Below the pieces are notes generated by a model. It was not told the origin of the DNA and did not search any database. It saw only the letters and a list, made by a program, of their open reading frames with translations. From positions 22,880,560-22,944,559 of the forward strand of contig OY821742.1 in the NCBI GenBank assembly GCA_963682055.1: a stretch of 64,000 nt of DNA, read 5' to 3'. Both the position numbers and the translations under genes were made by a program. Shown in pieces: positions 1 to 7,789 of the stretch; the stretch's first letter is position 1, and the number at the start of each line of letters is the position of its first letter. Origin of the DNA: Primula veris (Eukaryota > Streptophyta > Magnoliopsida > Ericales > Primulaceae).

Positions 1-1110
1 TACCATTGAACATTCCAAGTAACCATATGTAATGAAACATATATATCAGTATTTATCAATTGTAAAATGCTGGAACTCATGTTAACATTTAATTTCTTTA
101 TGTTTGTCTGTTTCTCCTTGATACATTCGATGCATACATCAAAGTTTGTGTAATCAAGTCGTTTAAGAAGTCCATTTTAACACAAATATCTTTATTCTCC
201 TTTTGGAGATGCGTACTAAGTGTTTGTGCCATATATTGACAGAATTCTCATTAAAAAAATTGTGTTTTGTACCTCTTAATATCGTTTGCAAGGTTTCATT
301 AGATGAAGCACATGTATTTAGCATATATAGTTTATCATCCAAATAACTAGTCGCAATCAAAGTAGAATTAAAAAGGAGACTAAATTTTGTAAATGAACAA
401 AAAAAGCCATAATTGTCTAAAATAGAAATAGAAACCAAATTACGTCTAAATGACGGTATAACATAAGTCTCTTTTAATTCTATAAATTGACCGGCCTCAA
501 AAATAATCTAAAAATACCAATCGCTTCAACAATAACTGTTTTGCCGTCGCCCACATAAATGAATCTTTCATATTCACTTAGCGGCCGGCTCCAAATGCAA
601 CCTTGCATGAAAACACTTATGTGAGTAGTAGCACCTGAATCTACTACCAAATATTATAGGCCAAAAGTCAAATTAAGTTCAGAACAAACAAATGTGGAAA
701 GTACACCATTCTTTATACGCCATACGGCATTTTAGAACTTTCCTTATTCACATACCCAAATTTTTGGCAAAAGAAACATGGAAATTCCTTATCTGGGTCT
801 TTTAGTAATTTTATTTTGAAGTTCCCACCGTAATTTCCTTATCGTTAGTCTTTTTCCGATTATTTACAAAATGGTTTTCAATTTCTATAACAAAACCTTT
901 TACAGATACCTTATTTGGCATACCGCCCCTGAATGCTTCTGCAATGCTGGATCATTAGACTTAAGCGATTAGAACGTTCCTACCTCTCAAAATTTGCATT
1001 TTTATCAGTGGAACTTTAATCTGTGGGTTCATTCTTACTTAATGTATAGTCTATATTCATGCATTCAAGAACCAACAAAATGTTCTCTTTTCCATCTATG
1101 AAGGTTTGCG
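1..1110 (-). pseudogene. Ty1/copia gag-pol fragment (zinc knuckle, protease, pre-integrase), degenerate
   Basis: Read on the minus strand from right to left, the region shows a degenerate CCHC-like knuckle (about 735-785, CFFCQKFGYVNKEC). A copia protease region follows (about 480-650, VDS-type motif, then a WSRPLSEYERFIYVGDG-like stretch). After that comes the only uninterrupted piece (163-438), ending in the pre-integrase motif IWHKHLVRISKRRI, and then a CIECIKEKQTN stretch near 110. This order is that of copia Gag, protease, GAG_pre-integrase and the integrase start. There is no continuous frame, so the copy is dead. It runs off the left edge, so the rest of pol and the 3' LTR lie outside the window. 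Its 5' part may have been split by the insertions that follow. Family assignment is firm; exact limits are not. Confidence 0.75.
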
Positions 1111-2253
1111 CCATTAGGCACAAGAATTGAGTTTATGTTGACAATAATTTTAGCAGCAGATGCAATAACTATAAATTAAAAAAATAAATAAATGCATAAG
1201 CTCACTTAAATAGAAATTCATGTCATAACATGGAGAATAAAATAAAATAAATAATCATGTAAGACATAAATTTCAATCAACTATAGTGGTGTGTGCCCAT
1301 TTAAACAAGATATCTAACACAAAATTGATTTTTAGTCTTTGGACAAAAAGATCAATTTGTAAGTAGTACTCTCAACGCAAAAATCAAATGCCGATAATAA
1401 ATCTGGTCAAACAATAACCTTTCTTTGAGCCAGTGTATTGTTCACATGGAAACATTATAATTATCACACATCATTCTCACATGTGCATTCGTTGTTCGGC
1501 CAATTAATGAACGTCTTTTGGACCGATCATTAATCGCATAAAAAAAAATACACACATCTTATTATCTCAAAATAAATAAATTTACGCAAAAGTGGTTAAT
1601 TTGGCAACGTTTTGCTTCAATTAGTTTATCTCAAAATAAAAAACAAAAGTAAATTAAGTTATTGCCCAAATCCAAAATTCAATGCATGGATATAAAAAAT
1701 TCTGAAATTTGATATTTTATTTTCTCATTCTACAATAATATAAATATGAGAAAGATACAATCAAGTGTAAAAGTACATAGTACCACACGTCTTTATTGTA
1801 GTCCAATTGTCCAAAATAAATCAAATAGTTTCAATGTATGATGTATAGCATGTGAAACTAAACAGAGACACTTTATATATATATATATATATATATGAAG
1901 TATAGCATAACACTCAAGCTAAATATTAAGCAAAAAAACAAAAATATAGTGAAATAACCTTTACTGGAGAAACTTTAGGGGGATATGACAAAAAACGATT
2001 TACTGAAATCCATTACACATGTCTAGTTCTATGCATGATATATCCGTAAAGTAACAATTACGAAGGAAATTTTAAACTGTTTCCGACCGAAAGTACAACA
2101 TGGTCAACAAAGCATATATATCACTGAAATCTAATTTCATTAATAACACAGTGCTTAAAATATACATAGAGACTAGAGCAATAAGCTAACAATAACCGTA
2201 TGTACACGTGAACTTTAAGCTTAAGTTACATATACATGGACAAAAAATAAATA
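1111..2253. other. AT-rich non-coding stretch
   Basis: I see no gene here. The stretch is AT-rich with a short (TA)n run at about 1874-1896. It may be the gag/leader part of the copia remnant to its left, but no frame survives to show it. Confidence 0.5.
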
Positions 2254-2277
2254 TCTATACTATTATAATAAGCCAAC

Positions 2278-2282
2278 CCAAG
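2278..2282. repeat. Target site duplication CCAAG, left copy
   Basis: Five bases immediately left of the TG of the left LTR. They match 19741-19745 exactly and show that the whole 2283-19740 unit inserted as one element. Confidence 0.93.
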
Positions 2283-2850
2283 TGATAAAGCCATAACTTT
2301 GGTCGGTCGCGTTAGGCTTTTCAACAATGATATAATGGTAAATCAACCGTGAATAAAGGATACTTCCTGATCTTTATTATTGCTCGGATTATTGTCCTTG
2401 TTCGGACTATTACATTTGCTCGGATTAGTATTTCTGTTTTACAATTGTACTCGATATGACTATTTAATCTCTCGTCTTGATCTTTCTCCCCTTTTATTCG
2501 GTGCTCGGCTGTCTTTTCTCGGTTTATTTCTCGAAGTGATATGCTTTGGTTAGTTTCTCTCTTTTCTTAACTTCTCTCTATATTTTTTGGATAGATTTTC
2601 TGGTCCTTTTCTAGGAGGGGTAGTTGGCTATTTATAGGCAACTGCGCCTTCTAGGATATTGACAAATGTCTTCATCTCAGAGATTTTTCAGACATGGGTC
2701 CCCATTTGATTGGGCTTGGGCTTTTGGTAGTAACACCTCAATTCCTATAAAAAGTATGAGATGACCCATTTAAACGTTGGATACCCATTTATAAAGTGGG
2801 TTGATTATCACCCGGATAAAATATTCGGGTCTCATTTTTATGTTCTATCA
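2283..2850 (-). repeat. Gypsy 3' LTR (568 bp)
   Basis: Starts TGATAAAG and ends TTCTATCA on the plus strand. A minus-strand TATAAATAG (2629-2637) is the likely retrotransposon promoter box. The same LTR also carries a plus-strand TATAAAAAG (2746-2754) pointing into the antisense gene block. Confidence 0.93.
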
Positions 2851-2860
2851 AGTGCTCCCT
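2851..2860 (-). other. Polypurine tract candidate
   Basis: Minus-strand AGGGAGCACT lies directly against the 3' LTR, where plus-strand DNA synthesis is primed. It is short and not purely purine, so the call rests mainly on position. Confidence 0.45.
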
Positions 2861-3033
2861 GACTTCCTCGGCGTGGTTTCCATGTCGGGGGAGTCATGTT
2901 CGGTTTGTCGATAACGTTACTTCGGTCTTGTCCTTCCCAACGCTTCATCGAGAAACGCAATAGACTTATGACGGTTCCCAGGGGGACACATTTAATGTTT
3001 CCTATCCTAATATATTTCTTCGAGGAAAAATCC

Positions 3034-3040
3034 TATAAAC
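3034..3040 (+). promoter_or_regulatory. TATA box of antisense mini-gene 1
   Basis: TATAAAC 55 bp upstream of the ATG at 3095. Four other small ORFs in this block have a similar box at similar spacing. Confidence 0.55.
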
Positions 3041-3094
3041 GGGTGTGCTCCCTCCATACTTAGACATTTTACTTACTAATTTGCTCGTGACATA

Positions 3095-3415
3095 ATGGCT
3101 TCTTTAGGTTCTACTGGTGAGAGCTCCTTTAATTATATTTCATATTTAGAAACGGAAATCAAGAAATCTCGTACCGCGAATAAGAAGCTCGTGGCCAAGG
3201 TTTCAGACTACAAGAAAAGGTTGTCTAACATGGATTCTGATCATCATGTGACGATGGCCGATCGGGATTGGGCCTACGAGCATATAAAGAAGCTCGAGGC
3301 TAATCTGGCTAAGCAGAAGGCAGCAAAAAGGGCCTATAAGCTTGCCTTCAAGGAGTTGCATGATCGGTCTAAACCGAGTTCGGATGACGATGAAGAAGGC
3401 TCTTCCTCGAAATAA
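3095..3415 (+). CDS. Antisense mini-gene 1: 106-aa coiled-coil protein
   Basis: This 106-aa ORF lies in antisense to the retrotransposon, 245 bp from its 3' LTR. It starts MASLGSTGESS. A charged helical region follows (about residues 15-85, rich in Lys, Glu, Leu), then an acidic/Ser tail (DDDEEGSSSK). The segment KRAYKLAFKELHDRSK recurs in the next ORF as KRAYKLALKEVYARSK, so the two are duplicates. A TATA box (3034-3040) precedes it, and AATAAA (3495-3500) lies 80 bp after the stop. I do not recognise a family; no catalytic or DNA-binding motif is visible. A structural or protein-interaction role through the coiled coil is possible but is inference only. Confidence 0.65.
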   Translation: MASLGSTGESSFNYISYLETEIKKSRTANKKLVAKVSDYKKRLSNMDSDHHVTMADRDWAYEHIKKLEANLAKQKAAKRAYKLAFKELHDRSKPSSDDDEEGSSSK

Positions 3416-3494
3416 TTAGCCTTTTGTAATTTCTGTCGTAATTTCTCTTGAATGGGGAGTCTTCTCCTCAGTTGTAATCGAAGTTTTTAAAATT

Positions 3495-3500
3495 AATAAA
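3495..3500 (+). terminator. Poly(A) signal AATAAA of mini-gene 1
   Basis: AATAAA 80 bp after the stop codon at 3415, in T-rich sequence as expected for a plant 3' end. Confidence 0.5.
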
Positions 3501-3661
3501 ATATTTCCCTTTCCTTGTTCTTGTCTGTTTATCTTCTTGATGTCTTTTTGAATGACTTTAATTGGATTTGGAACTGTGGTTAATTCGCCGTAAATGCTCT
3601 TGGGAAGTTCAAGAGGTTGTATTTATTCGAGATGACCTTTGATCTACTCCTTGTTTCTTCT

Positions 3662-3669
3662 TATAAAAG
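3662..3669 (+). promoter_or_regulatory. TATA box of antisense mini-gene 2
   Basis: TATAAAAG, a consensus-quality plant TATA box, 50 bp before the ATG at 3719. It falls inside the longer frame that begins at 3617, which argues against that upstream start. Confidence 0.65.
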
Positions 3670-3718
3670 GGGACTGTCCCAGTATTCTTTATGCAGTTCA
3701 TTCTTTATTAACGAACAA

Positions 3719-4057
3719 ATGGCTTCTTCTCTTGAAAACTATGGTGACACCCTTCCTGAATACGTTTCCCGTCTGGAAGAGGAAGTTCAGAAGGTGTGTT
3801 ATCTCGAGAAGAGGGTTGCCCGGCTGTCGGTGGAAGCTCGTCGGGCTGCCGAACTAGACGAGCGATTGGATGCCCTAGAGAAGGAGTACCAGAGGTCTTT
3901 GCTCGATAGTATTCGTGCTCGTGCTCGGATCAAAGAGCTCGAGGCCTCCAGAGATAGGCAGCTTGCTTCCAAGAGGGCTTACAAATTGGCCCTTAAAGAA
4001 GTGTATGCTCGGTCGAAAAGGAAGCCGAATGACGAAGCGGGCCCTTCTATGAAATGA
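3719..4057 (+). CDS. Antisense mini-gene 2: 112-aa coiled-coil protein, paralogue of mini-gene 1
   Basis: I take ATG 3719 (MASSLENYGDT) as the start rather than the in-frame 3617, because the TATA box lies between them and the paralogue also begins MAS. Residues 15-95 form a long heptad-rich helix (RLEEEVQKVCYLEKRVARL, LDERLDALEKEYQ), consistent with a coiled coil. The C-terminal KRAYKLALKEVYARSK plus an acidic/Ser end matches mini-gene 1. AATAAA lies at 4119-4124, about 60 bp after the stop. The unit of TATA, short UTR, ORF and poly(A) signal repeats that of its neighbour. Function unknown. Confidence 0.68.
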   Translation: MASSLENYGDTLPEYVSRLEEEVQKVCYLEKRVARLSVEARRAAELDERLDALEKEYQRSLLDSIRARARIKELEASRDRQLASKRAYKLALKEVYARSKRKPNDEAGPSMK

Positions 4058-4118
4058 TTTTATTGTTTTCATTGTATTTCCTCTTTGTGCTTCTTCTGTA
4101 ACGAAGTATCAACCAATC

Positions 4119-4124
4119 AATAAA
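4119..4124 (+). terminator. Poly(A) signal AATAAA of mini-gene 2
   Basis: AATAAA about 60 bp after the stop at 4057, followed by a T-rich stretch. Confidence 0.5.
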
Positions 4125-4599
4125 GATTTCTTTTTCTTGTTTATATCTGAATTACTTTCCCAATGCAATTTATTTTGACTGCGCACGCTTGTGGCCTCAT
4201 TAATGCTTTTCTTGGGCCTTGCGTTTGATCTTATCCATTGGACCTTCTTACTCTTTATATCTAGGGACCAATAGGATTTCTTGAGCCTTGTGCATAAAAA
4301 ATCTTATTCACCAGAGTTTTCTTGAGTTTTGTGCAAAAGATCTGGGATATTTATTTGAACCGCTGCCCTTCCCAAAAATGACGCGTGTTTTGCTGCCATT
4401 ATTACTTACCCCCTTTAAATATTGGTAAGAATCCAAACGTTTCTTGAACAGGAGTGGCTTTTAATTACGCACGCTCTTTAGAGTCTTTTGGGAATCCAAA
4501 CGTTTTTCTTGAACAGACACCTCTTTTGAGTGCCGTCGCTTCTGAATACCCATTGGCGAACGGTTGCGACTCTCAATCCCAGCCCTCATCTAATTGATC

Positions 4600-4607
4600 T
4601 ATAAATA
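4600..4607 (+). promoter_or_regulatory. TATA box of antisense mini-gene 3
   Basis: TATAAATA 92 bp before the ATG at 4692. A second box-like TATATAG (4660-4666) is too close to that ATG to be the main one. Confidence 0.55.
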
Positions 4608-4691
4608 CTTGCTTAGAGCATGGTTACATCCACAATTCTTATCATATTATTTTCCCCCATATATAGACCCTCATCTTATAATTTCCCTAAG

Positions 4692-4985
4692 ATGTCTGGT
4701 CCTTTCACCCAATCAGCATTAGCTTTGCAAGTGGAGGCCTTTGAAGCCTCCTATAACCATGTACAAAGGCTGTTGAGGGATGCCGAGGAGGAATTGAAGG
4801 TGATGCGTTATCACCATACCGAGATGGTTCGGGAATTAACTTGGCTAAGATCCGAACTGGCTTACTGCCGACGTGCTCGTCAGGCTCTAGTCGAAGAGAA
4901 TGAGATGCTAAGGGGGAACCCGACACTGAGGGACAGGGATGTCTCTGCCGGGCTCTCTCATCGATACCGATCGACTTCCCCCTAA
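4692..4985 (+). CDS. Antisense mini-gene 3: 97-aa coiled-coil protein
   Basis: The start at 4692 gives MSGPFTQSALALQ. An in-frame ATG at 4620 is only 20 bp from the TATA box and so probably lies upstream of the transcript start. The MSGP start is shared with mini-gene 4. Residues 10-75 are helical and charged (ASYNHVQRLLRDAEEELKVM, RQALVEENEMLRG), with a Ser/Arg-rich end. There is no AATAAA close behind: the stop is followed by a pyrimidine tract of about 480 bp and then a cluster of GATGTAAT repeats. Function unknown. Confidence 0.6.
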   Translation: MSGPFTQSALALQVEAFEASYNHVQRLLRDAEEELKVMRYHHTEMVRELTWLRSELAYCRRARQALVEENEMLRGNPTLRDRDVSAGLSHRYRSTSP

Positions 4986-5470
4986 CCTTCCCCCTTCTTT
5001 TTTTCCTTTTTCTCTGTTTTTCCCCATCTTTTCCCATCTCTTTCTTTTTCTTCTTTTTATTTCTCAGTTTCCATCATTTCTTCCTCTTTCTCTCTTGTGT
5101 TTTTTTTTATACTCTGTTCTCTCGTACTTTTTATTCTTTTCTTTTCCCCTTTCTTTTTTGTTTCATTGACTTCCTTTTTAGTTGTCTGTCTCCTTCATTT
5201 CTTTATCTTCTTCTCATCTGTTTTTCTTCTGTGCCTCCTCTTTCTTTTTCTTCATCTTCTCTCCCATCACTCTTTTTCTTTTTTTTTTTTTTTTTTTTGC
5301 ACCACTACGATGTTACAATCAGCCCTGTGATCCAAAGGGTTTTGTGTTACATTTAGGGTTGGTCATTTTTCTTTTTGACTCTTCTTTCTTATCACTTCTT
5401 TTCTTGCACTCTTCTTCTTTTCCTCTTCTTGCTTTTCCTTTTTCTTTCTTCTTACTTTTTCTTTTTGGCG
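4976..5470 (+). repeat. Long pyrimidine-rich tract
   Basis: About 490 bp composed almost entirely of T and C on the plus strand (purine-rich in the retrotransposon sense), with T runs up to about 20. It begins at the end of mini-gene 3. Open frames across it encode only Phe/Ser/Leu low-complexity peptides and are not genes. Confidence 0.85.
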
Positions 5471-5536
5471 TCTCCTGCTCACTTGGTCAGCTGATATAGT
5501 TGATCCTTTGCCTGATCTTCTGTACTAGCTCTTCTC

Positions 5537-5650
5537 GGATGTAATAGATCTTTTCGGATGTAATAGGTTTTTATCTCGGATGTAATAGACCTTGATGTAA
5601 CAGACCTCGATGTAATATTGTCTTTTGATGTAATGAACAATGATGTATTC
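5537..5650 (+). repeat. Seven short GATGTAAT repeats
   Basis: GGATGTAATAGA-like units recur seven times at 15-22 bp spacing. Each contains TGTA, the motif of plant far-upstream polyadenylation elements. They lie between mini-genes 3 and 4 and could serve the 3' end of mini-gene 3; that role is inferred. Confidence 0.6.
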
Positions 5651-5921
5651 CATCTTCATTAATGAAAAGTATTTTTGCCCTTTTATTTTTGCATTTCTTT
5701 TTATATTGTACCTGTGGTTTGTTGTTTGTCTGGAATCTAGATCTTTGAATATCTCGTCTTTAATTCTTCTGCACTGTAGTCTCAGATGTCAGTAGATGTC
5801 CCCATCACTGTCAAACATATGTGCATGCTCCCTAGTAGGTCAGGAAATGTGCATGCCCCCAAGCATGTCAGGAAATATGTAATTTCCCAAGCAAGGTCAT
5901 AAAATATCATACTCTCTGTTC

Positions 5922-5929
5922 TATAAGTA
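5922..5929 (+). promoter_or_regulatory. TATA box of antisense mini-gene 4
   Basis: TATAAGTA about 100 bp before the ATG at 6025; a weaker match than the other boxes in the block. Confidence 0.45.
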
Positions 5930-6024
5930 CTTCTCTTTTCTTTGGTAGTTTATCATCTCTTTTTTCTTTTTGCTTCTCTCTTCCTCAGCCCTTTATTTTC
6001 TTCCGTACTAAACAATTTCCCAGA

Positions 6025-6504
6025 ATGTCTGGACCTGTGGTGAGATATCATGCTCAGATGAAGGGCTTGGACACTGAGGTATCTCGGGTCCGCCGTCGGA
6101 TGGCAAGGCTTGAGAAAGAGTATGGCGTTTTGGCCTTGAGCTTGTTCGGCTCTTATCCCGAAGAGACGGTGAAGTGGACCGAGATCTCGGCACTGAGTCG
6201 CCAGCTCGATCACTTGTTGCTACAGAGAAACCATCTGGCCAACTCCTGGTATGATGCCGAGGAAATTTGGGACCATTCTCAAGATGAGTTTGACAACTCT
6301 CCTCAAGGCCTAGCTAGCATAATGGTAAAGAATGCTCGGCTCGTGGAGCGCGTCAGGGTTCTTACTACGGAAAACAACAGGCTCTCCTCGGAGAATGACA
6401 ATTTGGTCGCCATGAACGATTCCTACCAAGCTCGGTTGAATTTTTCTGCTCGTTTTGCTTTCTCTCGGTCTGGCAGTTCGGTTTTTCCACCCATTGATCC
6501 TTAG
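6025..6504 (+). CDS. Antisense mini-gene 4: 159-aa coiled-coil protein
   Basis: The ORF starts MSGPVVRYHAQMKGLD. Two helical segments are visible: residues 10-32 (VSRVRRRMARLEKEYG) and 100-138, where LVERVRVLTTENNRLSSEN has Leu/Val heptads and Asn-rich core positions like a leucine-zipper coiled coil. The middle (40-90) carries W-x-E and H/L-rich stretches. The tail is Ser/Arg/Pro. It shares the MSGP start with mini-gene 3, which suggests another duplication, although the rest has diverged. No AATAAA was found close behind; TGATGAATCAG at about 6564 is only a variant. Function unknown. Confidence 0.65.
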   Translation: MSGPVVRYHAQMKGLDTEVSRVRRRMARLEKEYGVLALSLFGSYPEETVKWTEISALSRQLDHLLLQRNHLANSWYDAEEIWDHSQDEFDNSPQGLASIMVKNARLVERVRVLTTENNRLSSENDNLVAMNDSYQARLNFSARFAFSRSGSSVFPPIDP

Positions 6505-6647
6505 ATTGGGATGGTTTTCTTATGTATTTCCCCTTTTGCCATTTGTGTTTTATCTTCTGTATTTGATGAATCAGTTGTATCTTTTCGTATCTCGTGCTTG
6601 TCTTGTGAACCATTGTAACGCTTCGTACTTTGCGCCTTTTGATTTTC

Positions 6648-6655
6648 TATAAATG
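6648..6655 (+). promoter_or_regulatory. TATA box of antisense mini-gene 5
   Basis: TATAAATG 77 bp before the ATG at 6725. The in-frame ATG at 6653 is part of this box and so is unlikely to be the start codon. Confidence 0.55.
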
Positions 6656-6724
6656 CTCCCTATTGCCTGTATCTCATTACCAATTTCTACCTCTCTCTTG
6701 TTTTATAATTTGCTTTTGCGTGAG

Positions 6725-7087
6725 ATGGCTCCCATCACTAGGTCTGCCTCCAAAAAGAAAACCCTTATGGAAGAGGAGCCTACCTTTTTGCTACCTCGTC
6801 CCCCTAGCTTTGGGGAGGAGGATTTGACTCCTCTTCAACTAAAAGAAATTGAGATGTCATGGCTTAAACATGATCTCATGTGTGCTCGGACTGAAGCGAG
6901 GAGGTTTAAACAATATTGGGACGAAGAGGGCACTGCTCGTTTCAAGGCCGAGCAAAAATGCGAGTCTCAGTCTTACGCCTTGAAACAGGCTGAGATGGCG
7001 ATTTCTCGTTTGGTTAGGGAGAAAGAGCGTCTGGAGGAACTTTTGGCGAAGAGGGATGTTGTTATGGGGGATAGTTTGAAAAAGTAG
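6725..7087 (+). CDS. Antisense mini-gene 5: 120-aa coiled-coil protein
   Basis: The start at 6725 gives MAPITRSASKKKTLMEEE; the earlier in-frame ATG overlaps the TATA box. A basic/Ser N-terminus is followed by LPRPPSFGEEDLTPLQLKEI. A continuous charged helix then runs over residues 40-115 (ARTEARRFKQYWDEEGTARF, SRLVREKERLEELLAKRD). AATAAA (7143-7148) lies 56 bp after the stop. It has the same compact layout as mini-genes 1 and 2. No known domain is visible and function is unknown. The basic start could be a nuclear or nucleic-acid-binding region, which is inference. Confidence 0.65.
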   Translation: MAPITRSASKKKTLMEEEPTFLLPRPPSFGEEDLTPLQLKEIEMSWLKHDLMCARTEARRFKQYWDEEGTARFKAEQKCESQSYALKQAEMAISRLVREKERLEELLAKRDVVMGDSLKK

Positions 7088-7142
7088 GATGGGTGTATTT
7101 TCTTTTTCTGTTGTATTGTTTGTGTTTCCCCCTTTGTGGATG

Positions 7143-7148
7143 AATAAA
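7143..7148 (+). terminator. Poly(A) signal AATAAA of mini-gene 5
   Basis: AATAAA 56 bp after the stop at 7087, with T-rich sequence downstream. Confidence 0.5.
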
Positions 7149-7789
7149 ACTTTGTCTTGCACTTGATTCTGTCCTATTTTATTTTCTGTTTGCTTTACTT
7201 TTATGTTTCTGAGCATACACCGAACAATATGCCCGGTTATCCCCCCGGAGAGCGTTGTTAGACTTGATGCTCCCTGCCATCAAGCTAGAAACGGTCTTCG
7301 TCCACCTTGTTCGGTGTGCCCGTTTGGTAAGGATTGGTTGGGAGTCGAGGAACTTTAATCGGGGGATATTCTCGGTGTGATAGTAGTGGTAGCGTATGTG
7401 GGAAGCTTTTCGTGGTAGGGTCCACTGGCCGTTTATTTAGGTCTAATGATGTGAACTGCCTTGGGTAGTGGGATACGTGCTGACATGGCGAAATCTGGAG
7501 CGTTTATATGTTAAAAAGAGCAGCGGTTGTTGACTTTTGTATGGTTGGAAAAAAAGGTAAACCTCTGTGACACGAAAGGACGGTTATTATTTTATTCTTT
7601 TTGTGACTCCACCCCTTTCTATTGTGCCAAGTAATCCTGTTTTATTTTTATCACAGAATTTGCTGAAGAAAATATCTCTCTCTCTAAAGCATATTCTTCC
7701 CGCCAAAAAGGAAAAGAGTTCGGCCGCTTGATCTAGGGTTTCGTGGTTTTGTTGGAAGACTTGCTGCTGTTCGCGCTTGCTTGCTCATA
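7149..7789 (+). promoter_or_regulatory. Upstream region of the spliced antisense gene
   Basis: No ORF is supported in these 640 bp. The sequence is less AT-rich than the flanks. A weak box (TTATATG, about 7504) is the only TATA candidate. CT repeats (7674-7684) lie near the likely 5' UTR of the gene starting at 7790. Confidence 0.4.

Noticed and set aside
3617..3718. N-terminal extension of mini-gene 2 from ATG 3617
   Set aside because: The TATA box lies inside this stretch and the paralogue starts at the MAS equivalent.
4939..5499. Several overlapping ORFs that look like hydrophobic membrane proteins
   Set aside because: They are read-through of the pyrimidine tract (Phe/Ser/Leu low complexity) in several frames, without promoter or conserved motif.
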